A stretch of 64,000 nucleotides of DNA from Melocanna baccifera (Eukaryota; Streptophyta; Magnoliopsida; Poales; Poaceae): the NCBI GenBank assembly GCA_036346265.1, contig CM070701.1:3534001-3598000 (forward strand), written 5' to 3'. Of this stretch, positions 42,825 to 54,685 are shown piece after piece. The notes below the pieces were generated by a model. It ran no database searches, was not told the DNA's origin, and was given only the letters and a program-made list of their open reading frames with translations. The position numbers and the translations under genes are program-made. Position 1 is the first letter of the stretch; every line of letters begins with the position of its first letter.

Positions 42825-43824
42825 TTAAAGTACTCCACAAGTTATACTAGGAGATATAACAGAGTTGATGCATGCATAATGGATTTCAAGGAAGACTTAA
42901 TAGGGTACTTTTGCGGAAAAGCAATACTGAAATTTAAATACAATAATGTAAGTACAAAAGCTGAATTTTTAATACATCGTAAGAGACAAGATTTAACAAA
43001 GTAATATCGTTAGTGTAGGCTCCGACCTACACTAACCTAACCACAGGTATCCCACCCGGATCATTTTCCAAACCACTGTTGTTTGTCAAAGCCAAGTTTT
43101 ATAAACTCAAGTCTAATCTGTGAAAATTTTACTCAGCATGTCCATGACCGTGGACACGGCTATCCAGGATAGATTAGTGACTCTACAGAGGGGTACAACT
43201 TTACCCACAAGACATTCCCTCTCACTTGAGCCACGCGATAAACACTGCCTTAGGTGTGCGACGGAGAGTTCATGACAAGTCTGTTCTAATGATCCATAGC
43301 CAAAACAGTCACACCGCTACTAAGATTTCACCACAACTCGAATCCACGAGTTGTAACTTGCCTTGCTCGAAGTTCTGCTACGTATCGTCATCGAGATCGA
43401 ACTCTCCGGAATCGTCGAAATCTAAACGTGAAGATCCAAATTCAAATTCAAAAACAAAATTCAATTAAATTCAAAAATTCAAAAGGAGGTTACAGGGAAC
43501 ACGGGGATACCTTCCACGGGTCCCGAGGATGGCCGGGGCGTTGAGTCGGTGGAGAGAGGCGGCGGTCGGAGGAGGGGTCGACGGTGGCGAAGGCTCCGAC
43601 GGTGTAAAGGCTCGGGGAAGTGGCGGAGAAAGTGCGCACGGCCTCGGTGAAGATGTGGGCAGTGGCGGTGCAGTTCGGGGAGGCCCAGAGTGCTACCGAT
43701 TGCTCCTCGGAGTTTTGCCAAGGAGGAACTCGAAAATCGCATGGTGCGAAGGGCTTCCGGACGCTGAGGGAGGGAATTGGGAGAGGGGAAGTGGGTGGTG
43801 TGTCGAGGAGGACCTCCAGGAGGG

Positions 43825-43832
43825 CTTATATA
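43825..43832 (-). promoter_or_regulatory. TATA box of LTR F
   Basis: On the minus strand TATATAAG. The TSD of element D begins two bases upstream of it, so D separates this TATA box from the upstream part of the promoter. Confidence 0.5.
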
Positions 43833-43833
43833 G

Positions 43834-43838
43834 GTGGG
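43834..43838. repeat. Target-site duplication GTGGG of element D, left copy
   Basis: GTGGG precedes TGTTGTGG and recurs after CTACAACA at 62690-62694. Confidence 0.92.
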
Positions 43839-44085
43839 TGTTGTGGTTACAGACCAAACAGAGAGAGAGAGTGTATGGTAGTGGAGAGTAAGGTGAGCAA
43901 TGCTCTCTTCTGGCCCTTTCCCAGGGCTTGCGTCACTTATATATATCTCCAGGGAGCGTCTTTACAATCGTACCCTTACATCGCGTATCCTTTCCAAGGG
44001 TAACTAAGTCATTATACATGTCTACCTTGGGTTTATAACCTCCTAACAGGCTAGCTGGGTTTAGGTGGGGGCCACCCCTACAACA
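43839..44085 (-). mobile_element. Element D 3' LTR (247 bp)
   Basis: Nearly identical to 62438-62689, with small indels (for example GTGTATGG versus GTGTGTATGG). It starts after GTGGG and ends CTACAACA. Confidence 0.93.
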
Positions 44086-45639
44086 GAAGCCTCTCATGGT
44101 GAAGGGCTTCACAGGCCGGAGCCATGTCGCCAAGCCCTTTGGCCCCCTCCGTCCCTGCGGCAAGTGACTTTGCGTGACATTGGGGAGAGATGATTTGGGG
44201 CGCGTGGCTCGTCGTGGCTCCGCGAACTCAGAGCTGGGGGGCCATAGGCGGAGTCGATGTCGAAACTGTGCGTCGATGCAGGAGCAAACTCGGCGTCGGG
44301 GGGCCGTAGGCGCAGTCGTAGTTGCCCTACGAAGGTGGAGAAGTTGAGACGTCGCACGCGCGTGAGCGACCGCGTCGGTTCGACTTCCGCCTATTGCGCT
44401 TCTCCATGGGCGGTCGTGTCATGTCCACTGACAACAGTTGGGCTTCCCGACAGCTATATATACATATCAAGAGTGCTGTATGGGCGTGGCTGAGAAGACC
44501 TTGATCTCGAAAATAAGCCTTCTTCAGTTCATGAACATGCAGAAGAGTATCGCCATGTTGATGAACTGAAGGAGGTCTATTTTTGAGCGCAACTTACGGC
44601 GACCACCGGCCGCGGCGCACTCGCGGGGGAAGTAGGTTGTCGGGGCTCGAGCGCGGAGGTTGCGTCAGACAGCGTGGACTCCCACCGACTGACCTACCCC
44701 GAGAGCGTTCTCGGTGACCTAGCATCCACGAAAAGACATTGGATACATTAGGATGCGAAAACGGTTCCTTGTGCCAAGAGTGAGGAAATATGGGTGCAGC
44801 AGGTGCCGGGGTTGGCCCGAGCCACTGAATTGGGGGGCATTTTCGGGCGTGCCACGCCGGCGCGCGGGTGCGTGTCGAAGAGGTGGAGCCAAAGGCTTGC
44901 CCGGAGTTGCCCTGCGGAGGCGAAGGACTCGTCGAAGGTGGGGCCAGAGTCGTCCCGCAGAGGTGAAGGCCTCGTCAAAGACGGAGCCAGAATTGCCCTG
45001 CGGAGGCGGAGGCCTTGTCGAAGGCGGGGCCGGAGTCGTCCCACAGAGACGAAGGCCTCGTCGAAGGCGGAACTAGAACTGCCCTACGGAGGCGAAGGCC
45101 TCGTCAAGGTGGGGCCGCAGTCGTCCCGTAGAGGCGAAGGCCTCGTTGAAGGCAGAGCCAGAACTGCCCAGTGGAGGCGAAGGCCTCATCGAAGGTGGGG
45201 CCAGAGTCATCCCGCAGAGGTGAAGGCCTCGTCGAAGGCAGAGCCAGAACTGCCCTGCGCAGATTCCCGAGTAGACGCATGGCAGAGCGCTATTGGCATG
45301 CCGTGCGCTGTCAGGCCACTTTTGCGCGACCGTCATTTGACTGGGCCTGGCACATGTGGGCAGTTATGCCACTTCAGCCTCGATTGTGGGGAGGCGAGCG
45401 GTTCGCCTCCCATCGGTTACTCTTATCGGTGGCGTGGTAGATGCAGTGGTTTTAAATACCCATTGCGGTACACCACCTAAATTATCCTCGCCTTGTCTTC
45501 TAGCTTTTGACCGCATACCCCAATCTCGTGCTTTCTTTGCTGCCTCCATCGTCGTGTAGTTCTAGGAGGATGATGGCACATGACAGAGAGCGTGCTTAGC
45601 CGATCAGCAACAGCACCTCCTTCTGGCGGTCATCGCCGC
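44086..45639. other. Element D region between 3' LTR and antisense ORF
   Basis: No gene. The minus strand next to the LTR reads CATGAGAGGCTTC, a weak purine tract. GC-rich sequence follows, then tandem repeats at 44890-45260. Reading frames in the repeats are repeat artefacts. Confidence 0.5.
44890..45260. repeat. Element D tandem array 1, units of about 39 bp in pairs
   Basis: Two alternating unit types, both containing 'gaggcgaaggcctcgtcgaaggc': one begins 'gagccagaactgccc', the other 'gggccagagtcgtccc'. About nine units with substitutions. Confidence 0.85.
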
Positions 45640-46414
45640 TCGAGGTGGAATACACACTCAAGGGCCACGACTCCACGCAGGTGGACAAATGGTGGGCGAC
45701 GGCGGAAAGAGTAGGAGGTCCGTGTTCCCGTGTCCTGGGCTCAACACTGGTGACGGAAGAGATGATTTGCAGCCTCCTGCGCGAAGGGAAGCTGTCGGAC
45801 CTCCGGGAGGTGCGACTGCCTGCGGGCGACGAGACCGAACTGCATCCCGAGGAGTCAGAGGCGATCATGTTCGTCGCCTATTTTGAGGCTTGTCGGGGAC
45901 GTCCTGCGGACTTTTGGACTTGAGCTGGCACAGATAGCACCGAATGCGATAGCCCGTCTTGCCGTGTACAGTTGGGCGTTGCGTACGGAGGCGTGCTGGC
46001 CGACCGCGTCGCTGTTTGCCTTTCTCCACGACGCACGGTGTGAGTCGGAGGATCGGGGAGACGGGACGTTTCCCAGCTTCGGCAGTGTCGGCCTTGTCTT
46101 GCGTTCGCAGTGCGAGAAGATTTTCCCCGCGGACTCGGGTCGGGCGGAGTGGGAGCTGGACTAGATGAGGCGGTGGTTCTACCACCCTATGGCGAGCGGT
46201 AGTGGCCTTAAGTGTTCGGGGCAGCCGGTGACGTTCAACACCGCGCCTGGTGTGCTGATAGATGATGAGGATCAGCGATAGCGCGGAGGCTTGTGGGGAT
46301 CACCCCCCGCTTCAGCATGCACGACCTCACCATGGAGTTCGTCATGTATGGCGTGGCACCACTTGCTGCCGAGTGGCGTGTCCGTGTCTTCACTGCCGAG
46401 ACCCTCCAGTCCAC

Positions 46415-46491
46415 GTAAGTTTTGATGGAGCTTAGCTTTCGTGTGCTATCCATCGGGCCTGTTGTGTTAAATCGTGCCCCTTGCTACTCAC
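46415..46491 (+). other. Intron 1 in the antisense ORF
   Basis: Donor CCAC|GTAAGT and acceptor TACTCACAG|GTGCTTTGC; 77 nt. Both signals are strong plant splice sites. Confidence 0.65.
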
Positions 46492-47476
46492 AGGTGCTTT
46501 GCTGGAAGACATGGAGAGTGCAGTGGACGTGTTCCTCAGACCGTATACGGCCAGGGAACACACCCTACGCGTAGCTGCGACCGCGGAGGCAGGTTTGGGG
46601 CGGATGAACCGCGTGTGCGAAGCCTTTGGCATTGTAGTGCCAGAGCACGCTGTTCCAGCCCCGAGCCCACCTCTTCACGGTTCAATTGGGAAGGGAGTAG
46701 CAGCGAGCCCGGGCTCCGACTTGGCGAAGCACGTTGACTCAGAGGTAGACACGGATGCAGAGGGCAGAGGTGGGCCCTTGGGCATTGGCGCGGAGGAAGA
46801 GTGCCACGTGGGCGATGCGGGGGGAGAAGTTTCGTCGCCGCCAGCCGGTGTTGAGGCAGAGCCGTCGCCCGTGGCGGTTGTCAAGGCGGGATCATTGCCT
46901 TACTCCCTGAATGCGAAGCGGCCCCGCACGCTATTAGCCCTTCGCTCGGCGAGGGGGTTCACTGTAGTGAGCAAGGTCGGTGCCCTATGGGACTCCGACT
47001 CAGATACCGAGTACCCCTACTTCGGTGTCTCTGCAGTCCCCTCCGGGTCTGCGGTCGCCAAGCTCTGGTGGAGCTAAGCTCCGACACAGAGGCCCCCCTC
47101 CTGGCGGGGTGGTCTCGCCGGTGGACACCGATATCCTCGCGGTTCCTAGCGAGGCTGAAGATAAGCTTACATTGCTTGATGTGGTCCCGCTAGGCGTTGG
47201 TAGGGCTGATCGCCATGTCCCTTTGCAGCATCATGCCTTCCCGAATGTGGGTGCCCCTCGGAGCACGAGGACGTTCATTTGGAAGGGACATCCGGCACCG
47301 CCGAAGCTGTCACTGCAGATGCCGCACGAAGCTTAGCGGACTTCGTCCCTCAACCGAAAGTGTTAGCAGCGTGGCAGGGGGTCGCGGATAGTGCGGCCGC
47401 GAGCCTAGACCGCCAGGCACTGCAGACCTGTGGGTCGGGACTCCTTGGGAGTGTGCTGGAGATCTCCGAAATGAGG

Positions 47477-47540
47477 GTAAGTAGCTGATCCTTAGCAGCG
47501 CGCGGCCTTTCGGAGGTGTACTGATTGCTGTATCGTGTAG
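47477..47540 (+). other. Intron 2 in the antisense ORF
   Basis: Donor ATGAGG|GTAAGTAG and acceptor ATCGTGTAG|ACCCTC; 64 nt. It leads into the coiled-coil exon. Confidence 0.65.
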
Positions 47541-48759
47541 ACCCTCACCCTTGGCCGGGCGCTGCAGGCAGCCCATGCCCGTGAGCGGGAGGCATTAGAG
47601 GACTGACTACGTGTCGCCAAAGGAGCTCTTCATGTGGCGGAGGAGGCGCCTTCCTCTAAGGACGACCGCATTCGACGCTTGGAGGCGGAACGCGCGGGGG
47701 CCATCTCATATGCCAAGGAGCTTGTGGCGGTGGCTCAGCAGGCGGCAGTAGAGGAGCGAGATGGCCTGCTCTGGCAGGTTGCTGTGTTAAAGAAAGAGAA
47801 GAGTCGCCTTGCTGCGTCCCTGAGGGAGCGGGACCAGGCTCTGGGTGACGCCTCAATGGCGGCCTGGGATGCTATGCTGGCCTTGGAGGGCACCCTTGAG
47901 AACCGTGTCACCGAAGTGCTGCCCCGTTCATCCGGACTCGAGGAGCTGTTGCAGACACTTCGGCGGATTGGGGAAGCTTCCAATCTTGCTCATGCCGCCG
48001 CGACGTCCTTTGGCAACCATTGCTCCTACGTGACCGCATGCATGGCTTGTGCGCTTCTCCAGCACTAGGGCTGCCGTCATGTCGACGAATTGGGCGACCC
48101 ACATCTGGAAATACCGGCCGGGCCAGAGTGATGTCCAGTGCAGTGCGCGTTGTTCGCCCTGCCGTTCGGTTTTTTCACGAGCGGATCTGGGAGTACATCG
48201 GGGAGGCCGCGGCGAAGGTAGAGCTGCGGCGGACCATGTACGACGAGGGGAACCTTGGCGAATGGCTGGATGGAGTTCCCCAGGGTTCTTGTGTGTCGGT
48301 GTGTTGTAACCTATGCATCCCATTCTATGAATGAAGTGGAGATTGCTTCCCTTGCTCTGACCAACATGCCATTGTGCTGCAAGCAACTTCCCGATAGGGA
48401 CCGGCTGCTGGTTTTCGACGCCGTAACCCAGCGCCATTTGCGGTGCTGGTGGCGGGCTGAGGATTCGCTAGATTTCTGGGCGAATCAATCCTCGACGGGC
48501 GAGGCTTCGACGCAGGAGGTCGTCCGGGCGGAGCCGAACGAGTAGCGTCCGCAGGTGGCCTGATAGTGTATAATGTAATAGGGGATGCTATTGGCTGTGA
48601 CCTTTGTAAGCACTTGTGTACCAATGTGGTAGGAAAGCCGAAACTCTCATCCCCCCGCCTTCTGTGGGCACACCCGCTTTGCGATTTTCATGCGAAGTTT
48701 CTTTGCTAGTCGGAGTAGACGCGCGAGGTAGGCGCGCGAGCACTCCGTCCTTTACCCCA

Positions 48760-49890
48760 CGAAGTGGTGACAGCGGAGCTAGCGCCTAGTCCGAGTAGAC
48801 GCACGAGCATTCCGTCCCCTACCCTCCGGAGTGGTCCAGAGCTGGCGCATAGTCAGGGTAGATGTGCGAGCGCTCCGTCCCCTACCCTCCGGAGTGGTGC
48901 GGAGCTGGCGCCTAGTCGGGTTAGACGTGCGAGCGCTCCGTCCCCTACCCTGCGAAGTGGTGGCAGTGGAGCTGGCGCCTAGTCGGCGTAGACACATGAG
49001 CGCTCTGTCCCTTACACCGCGAAGTGGTGGCGGCGGAGATGGCGCCTAGTCGAAGTAGACGTGTGAGCGCTCCGCCCCTACCCTCCGGAGTGGTGGCAGC
49101 GGAGCTGGCGCCTAGTCGAAGTAGACGCACGAGCGCTTCGTCCCCTACCCCGCGAAGTGGTGGCGGCGGAGCAGGCGTCTAGTCGAAGTAGATGCGCGAG
49201 CGCTCCGTCCCCTACCCCGCGAAGTGGTGGCAGCGAAGCTGACGCCTAGTCGGTGTAGACGTGCGAGCGCTCCGTCCCCTACCCCGCGAAGTGGTGACGG
49301 CGGAGCTGGCGCCTAGTCGGAGTAGATACGCGAGCGCTTCGTCCCCTACCCCGCGAAGTGGTGGCAGCGGAGCTTGCGCCTAGTCGGTGTAGACGCGCGA
49401 GCTCGCGCTCCGTCCCCGACCCCGCGGCGGTGGTGGCGCGCGGGCGGCGTCTAGTCGAAGTAGACGTACGAGCGCTCCGTCCCCTACCCCGCGAAGTGGT
49501 GGCAGCGGAGCTAGCGTCTAGTTGGAGTAGACGTGCGAGCGCTCCGTCCCCTACCCCGCGAAGTGGTGGCCGGGAAGCTGGCGCCTAGTCGGAGTAGACG
49601 CGCGAGCACTCCGTCCCCTACCCCGCGAAGTGGTGGGAGGGAAGCTGGCGCCTAGTCGGAGTAGACGCGCGAGTGCTCCGTCCCCTACCCCGCGAAGTGG
49701 TGGCAGGGAAGCTGGCACCTAGTCGGAGTAGACGCGCGAGCGCTCCGTCCCCTACCCCACGAAGTGGTGGCAGCGGAGCTGGCACCTAGTCGGAGTAGAC
49801 GCGCGAGCGCTCCATCCCCTACCCCGCGAACTGGTGGCAGCGGAGCTGGCGCCTAGTCGGAGTAGACGCGCGAGCGCTCCGACTACTGGG
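48760..49890. repeat. Element D tandem array 2, about 17 units of 63-68 bp
   Basis: Unit: 'ggagctggcgcctagtcgg' - 'agtagacgcgcgagcgctcc' - 'gtcccctaccccgcgaagtg' - 'gtggca'. Spacing between successive 'ctagtcgg' marks is 63 bp in the first units and about 66-69 later. Frames through it (PSPTLRSG-like repeats) are not genes. Confidence 0.92.
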
Positions 49891-51079
49891 TAGGATAAGG
49901 ATGCAGTAGGCTTGGGAATGACAGGAACCTAGCTCCGTAGGCCCTGTCCTTCGCGGTCTATGCGGTACTTCACGAGCGCGACTGTTTCCCCGCAATTCTA
50001 AATATTGATGGGACATCTGAGGCTGACTGAACGGAGCTCTACGCATGCCACTTTACAGCTAGGAGGGGATGGATGCATCGCCTGTCGGTTGCTTCGGGGG
50101 CCCCCATGATAAGGGAACACATGAAGCGTAATTAGCGGGGCCCTATAAGTGAAACGGGGCCACGCTCTTGGAGCACATGCACTTGCAGCGGCCGATGGGA
50201 CGCTTGAGGAGCAACTGACGGGGTCTCGCTTCCAAGTTTCTTTAAAAAGGGGAAGCGGGCGAGTTGAGTACCACTCGCCTTCCCAGACATTGGTGCCCTT
50301 GAAAGTTTCTCTCTTAAACTCGTGGCTCCTACCCTGCCCCAGCTTCCTCCAATGCCTCTGTAGCGGCGCCGATAGCGACGAGGGCTCCCGTGCACGGCTG
50401 ATGCCGCCGGACGACCGCGTGGTCGAACACCTCGTCGACACGGGGTGGACGTGACGCCACGGTGCGGGGCCCCTTCGCCAGCTTGCCTATGGGCCGTGAC
50501 AGATGAGGGTTGGTGGGCAATTCACTTGTACTTCAGCGAGGAAACTTCCAGCTTCAGGGGGAGACCTCCCTTGGCTGCCATCGAGGTCGCGCCTCGCCTG
50601 GGGTGCCTCTTACAGGCGCCCTGTCTCCCCTATTCTCCTCCCCTAGCTCGAGGGTGCTCCTGAGGGTAGGGTTTTTTGCTTGCGCCTCACCAGGGGGGCT
50701 TGCGACTCCAGAAGCGGACTTCAACCTTCCCGTGCCGGGGCCGCACACCCCTAGGGGCTCCGTCAATGGGCGCTCTCGTCTCTTCGTCTTTTCTTCAGAA
50801 GCGTAGGCCGTTGAGCTCTAGCGCCGCCCCTCCTCCACGGCGTCAAAGTCGCCTCTCCTCCACGGCGTCACAGTCCAGCCCGTCTTGCATGACACTACTA
50901 ATGGGCTATGGCACCAGGAGGAAGCTTCAATTGCCTCCGAACTAAGGGGGACCCGTGATGGGTGCCGAACCCGTGTATCTTGAAAGCTTTGTACATGGGA
51001 CGCCTCGCCCCTGTACCCGCGGCATTCCGTCATATGGTGCACGCGGTTTGCGGGAAGCACGGTGAGCCTTTGGTGCCCG
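49891..51079. other. Element D spacer between arrays, no gene
   Basis: Mixed GC-rich sequence. Plus and minus frames near 50150-50940 show no RT, RNase H or integrase motif and no other domain I know. This is where pol would be expected in an autonomous relative. Confidence 0.5.
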
Positions 51080-51720
51080 TGCTCCACTCTATTTATACTC
51101 CGGAGAGTGCGTGGGAATATCAACCATGTCTTATTTATACTCCGGAGAGTACGCGTGCGCGGGACATCTGCGTCTTGTTTAGACTCAATAGAGTGCGCAG
51201 GGACAACATCCGCGTCTTGTTTGTACTCCGAAGAGTGCGTGGGACTATCAACCACAACTTAGTTTGGCTCCGAAGGGTACGCCAACGCGCACGGGACACG
51301 TCTTGTTTGTACTCCGAAGAGCGCGTGGGACTATCAACCACGACTTAGTTAGGCTACGGAGGGTACGCTAAGGTGCGCGCGGGACATCCGCGTCTTGTTT
51401 ATACTCAGTAGAGTGCGCAGGAACAACATCCACGTCTTATTTATACTCCGTAGAGTGCGTGCGGAGGCGAACCTCAACGCTACATCTTATTTATACTCCG
51501 TAGAGTGCGCGCGGAGGCGTCCCCCCGCTGCGTCTTATTTATACTCTGTACAGTGCGTGCGGAGGCGGACCTGGATGCTACATCTTATTTATACTCCGTA
51601 GAGTGCTTGCGGAGGCGGACCTCGATGCTACGTCTTATTTATACTCCGTAGAGTGCGTGCAGAGGCAGACCTCGACGCTACGTCTTATTTATACTCTGTA
51701 GAGTGTGCGCGGATGTGAGC
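51080..51720. repeat. Element D tandem array 3, about 12 units of 48-65 bp
   Basis: Unit core: 'cttatttatactccgtagag' followed by 'tgcg'. Early units carry 'gggactatcaaccac', later ones 'cggaggcggacctcgatgct'. Later units have a period near 49 bp. Confidence 0.88.
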
Positions 51721-51916
51721 CTCTGTGCATTTTTGTGGGGGACACAACTAACTTCGCAAACGGTGAACTTTATTGAAGCCCCGTTTGCGTGGGTGAGTGA
51801 GTACAAAAGGCCGGGGACTAACCATTTGTAGGGAGCCTCTGTTGCCTTTGTTGCCGAAGCGGTGTACAGAGAGTCCGACGGGTGCCTCCTGAGGTGGCAA
51901 GCGCCTTTTATCGGCA

Positions 51917-51921
51917 CGCCT
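51917..51921. repeat. Target-site duplication CGCCT of element E, left copy
   Basis: CGCCT precedes TGTTAGTGAT and recurs after the 3' LTR at 59985-59989. Confidence 0.85.
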
Positions 51922-53278
51922 TGTTAGTGATATGCCTAGAGGCAACATGGAGATGTTGTATATATCACATACTATGTTTATGATACATTACTTTGTTCCT
52001 TGGAATAGACATCATCATTATTGATCAATGAGTATGTGACTTATTCATGAGACTCTTAAATACTAAAATGTTGCTATTTCTAAATGATCCCTGATCGTAT
52101 ATCATATGAGGAACAAATATGATTCAAAGACAAAGATCAGCATATGTATTGATTGATGATCATGTCTCATGGATCATGGTATGGTGATACCAAATCAATA
52201 ATATGGACATGTGTTAGTGAACATATGTTGGATAGACTTGCCATGAGACAACTGCAGAATTCCATGTGTCATCCGTTGGTCTCGAGTAGTGTTTATGTAG
52301 AATCCTTAGACTTGAGATCATCATGGTTCCCAACATGAGTAGTAGCTTATTTTGGGACTACTAAACACTACTCCGTGAATCGGGTAGTCATAAAAGTAGT
52401 CTTGGATTTGCCATGAAACATGTAGTGGGATGTGAATGATCAAGATAGAATTTGCCCCTCCTTATGGGAGAGATATCTCGAGCCCTCGATGTAATGGATT
52501 ATGAAAGTGCATGGCCATGCCAAGGTGATTGAGGAGTCAATCACAAGTTTATAATCCATCACGGAATCGAGAGAGTGATTGAGCTATTAAGAGGATGACA
52601 CAGGTCTCGCCTTGAGCTCAATCTATATCGTGAGGCAAAGGGATTCGTACATGAGAGAACATTACAGGTTCAGCCGATATGATTTTTACATATACTTTGG
52701 GGTTAATATGTCTTACTAGAGGCCGCTATTAACAGGGTGACCGGAAAGGCGTTTCCGGGTCACGACCAAGTATACGTGAACCTATAGGGTCGCACGCTTA
52801 ACGGGTTGGAACACTGATTCGAATATGGGCTCAATTCGGATAAAGATCCGAATAGACTCCTAATGGGCCTTGGTCCGCAAGGCCCACGTGAGGAGGTCTA
52901 TATATATGGAGGCGAGGGGCTGAGGGGATTCGTCCCTGTAAACATCTAGCAAAACCCTAGCCGCCACCTCCCGAGCCAAACCCTAGCTGCTCACGAGTGC
53001 TAGTACACTCGCGATCGGCGTTCGCCCGGACGTGTGGATACGGTGGAGGCGCTGCTCGTTGCGATCTTGATCGGCGTGCGTGGAGGAGACGATCTGTTGG
53101 GACGATCGGCTACTTCCACTACTACCTCGGCGCGTGATTGGATCGGTTTCCAATTCTTCTTCCGCTGCGCTGCGCGTCTAAGTGGTAACGATCCATGATC
53201 CTTCCTTAGCATGATGTTCTTGGGTGCGCGGTAGAAAAGTTTTGTTTTCTGCTTCCGTAGCCTACGCGTATTCCTTTA
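51922..53278 (+). mobile_element. Element E 5' LTR (1357 bp)
   Basis: Shared end to end with 58631-59984. Differences include single-base indels and one 11-bp indel near 'gattcgaatatg' (present in the 3' copy). A TATA-like TATATATATGG near 52899 could start transcription, followed by a 'ctagcaaaaccctagccgcc' leader. Confidence 0.92.
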
Positions 53279-53279
53279 G

Positions 53280-53292
53280 TGGTATCAGAGCC
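53280..53292 (+). other. Primer-binding site of element E
   Basis: TGGTATCAGAGCC, one base after the LTR end; complement of initiator tRNA-Met. Confidence 0.9.
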
Positions 53293-54685
53293 ATCTTGCT
53301 TAGTTTGCAATCTGGATCAGCGCATATGTTGATATGCGATAGTAGTAGATTGGATCTATTACAGTCTAAATCAGGTAGCACGGGTTGATGAGATCAATCG
53401 GTCATAAGGGGTTGAAATAGGTATGAGTTGATAGCATCATAAGGCCAAAAAGATTAGTTCGTGCTCCTTCTTTGATGTACGCGCGACTTGCCCCTACCGG
53501 CTGGAATCACCATCGGGGCTAACTGCGCGCACAATCAGTAGATCGAGCCAACAGATCGAGGTCTTGTGTTGTGGTCTCCTCAAGTATACCGATCGCGATG
53601 ATCAATATGATTGATCTAATGAAAATTGAGACATTTTGAATGGCTCGAATTTGGGTTGATTTGATCGGCTCGATAAGATTTTCATAGCGATTTCATAGAT
53701 GCGATCTATGTAATTCTGTGAGGTTTTCATAGATGCGATTTCATAGATTTGGGACCGCCGTGTGTATCCCCCCTTGTATAGCGTCGTGGGTTCACATCGT
53801 TAGGTAGAATGCGATTCTACGTCTAACTTGTTTTTGCAGGGAATGGTGTGAATAGTATGGCCCTATAGCTTATTTGAATGTATGAGATGTATGTGATGCA
53901 TGTAACATTCGTTCATGGCCTGCGTGTCATGATTATTTCAGCTATTGTTAGCTGTATATATTGTATTTAACGACCTGCGTGTTGACCTTAATGCTTGAAT
54001 CTATCTTTGTAATCTTCAATTTCTAGCTATTATAGGTAGTAGCCTAGTTTTGAGGTTACAAGCTTTTAAGCATGGTGGCCTAAAGGAGTGATGTGGAGGA
54101 TGGAGATCGTCTACACCTACTTGGAGATGGATATCACCATTTTTGGACCATACTACTTCACAGTTAAATATGTTTATCTATGATGTTATCTATCTTATTC
54201 TTATGCAATGATATATGTGATATGTTGCTTTGGTAGGATAGAATCCCTCTTAAAATAAGTGTTAATGCCCTTCCATATGCTGCACCAAAAGATAATGATC
54301 ACCGCATGGTAGGTCTACCAAAGTAGAGTGCCATCGGTTATCATCATCATTTGGGGTAGATGTCGGACATCTACATGCGGAAGTATTTGGTTTACTTAAC
54401 AAGGTTATCAAAATAGTTTTGGACCTTGGGGCATAGATTGGGGCCGAGGCATACTGATATCACCCAAAGTAGAGTCACATAGGGATGTGATTAGCAAGGT
54501 GTTGCTTACCCATGTCACTAGTTTTCTAGCCGTGATGCCAAAGCTCACTAGGAATTAGTGAAATGAGGATCTTTACCCACTATGTAACTTAGAGAGAGTT
54601 TTTGTTGCAAAACTCATAGTGGGAGTCTTTTGCTAAATAGTTTAATAAAGATGAACATAAACATAGTGCTAAACTTTGCATATTC
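53293..54685 (+). other. Element E 5' leader
   Basis: About 1.4 kb of untranslated AT-rich sequence between PBS and gag without a gene. It ends in a TTGTGTTGTAG stretch directly before the gag ATG region, similar to a splice acceptor. Confidence 0.55.

Larger units (their letters stand above)
42269..43838 (-). mobile_element. Solo LTR F, distal segment (3' part)
   Basis: The plus-strand left end is TGTCCGGACCCGG; on the minus strand the LTR therefore ends CCGGGTCCGGACA. The other segment, starting TGTAACATCCC on the minus strand, lies at 62695-63807, separated by element D. Removing D and one GTGGG copy gives an LTR of about 2.68 kb with TG...CA ends. Flanking bases are TGGAG (42264-42268) and TAGAG (63808-63812), a TSD with one mismatch. 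No internal gypsy region adjoins either end, so it is a solo LTR. Blocks such as the 'gccataaggccgt' stretch are like those of element C in reverse. Confidence 0.7.
45640..48545 (+). pseudogene. Antisense ORF of element D ('putative gypsy-type transposon' domain, introns, coiled coil)
   Basis: On the strand opposite to gag. The first part has ESEAIMFVAYFEACRGRP near 45860, then, after a frameshift, LRTFGLELAQIAPNAIARL near 45905, which matches the N-terminal domain known as Transposase_28 (PF04195). WALRTEACWPTASLFAFLHD follows. A TAG at 46163-46165 interrupts it. Further exons: 46282-46414 with FSMHDLTMEFVMYGVAP, 46492-47476 (acidic, Pro/Ser-rich) and from 47541 a coiled-coil region (RRLEAERAGAISYAKEL, LKKEKSRLAASLRERDQAL), then ERIWEYIGEAAAKVEL near 48185. 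Two introns fit GT-AG rules. The function of these proteins is unknown. This copy has frameshifts and stops. Confidence 0.75.

Noticed and set aside
48764..49588. Repetitive frames such as PSPTLRSG and ASPSRVRR repeats
   Set aside because: These come from translating the 66-bp tandem array; the period changes (63 to 69 bp) break any constant coding pattern.
50149..50945. Frames in the spacer of element D as possible RT remnants
   Set aside because: Checked for RT, RNase H and integrase motifs by eye; none was present in either strand.
48760..51720. Tandem arrays considered as CRISPR-like
   Set aside because: Units are adjacent without unique spacers, and the setting is a plant retrotransposon.
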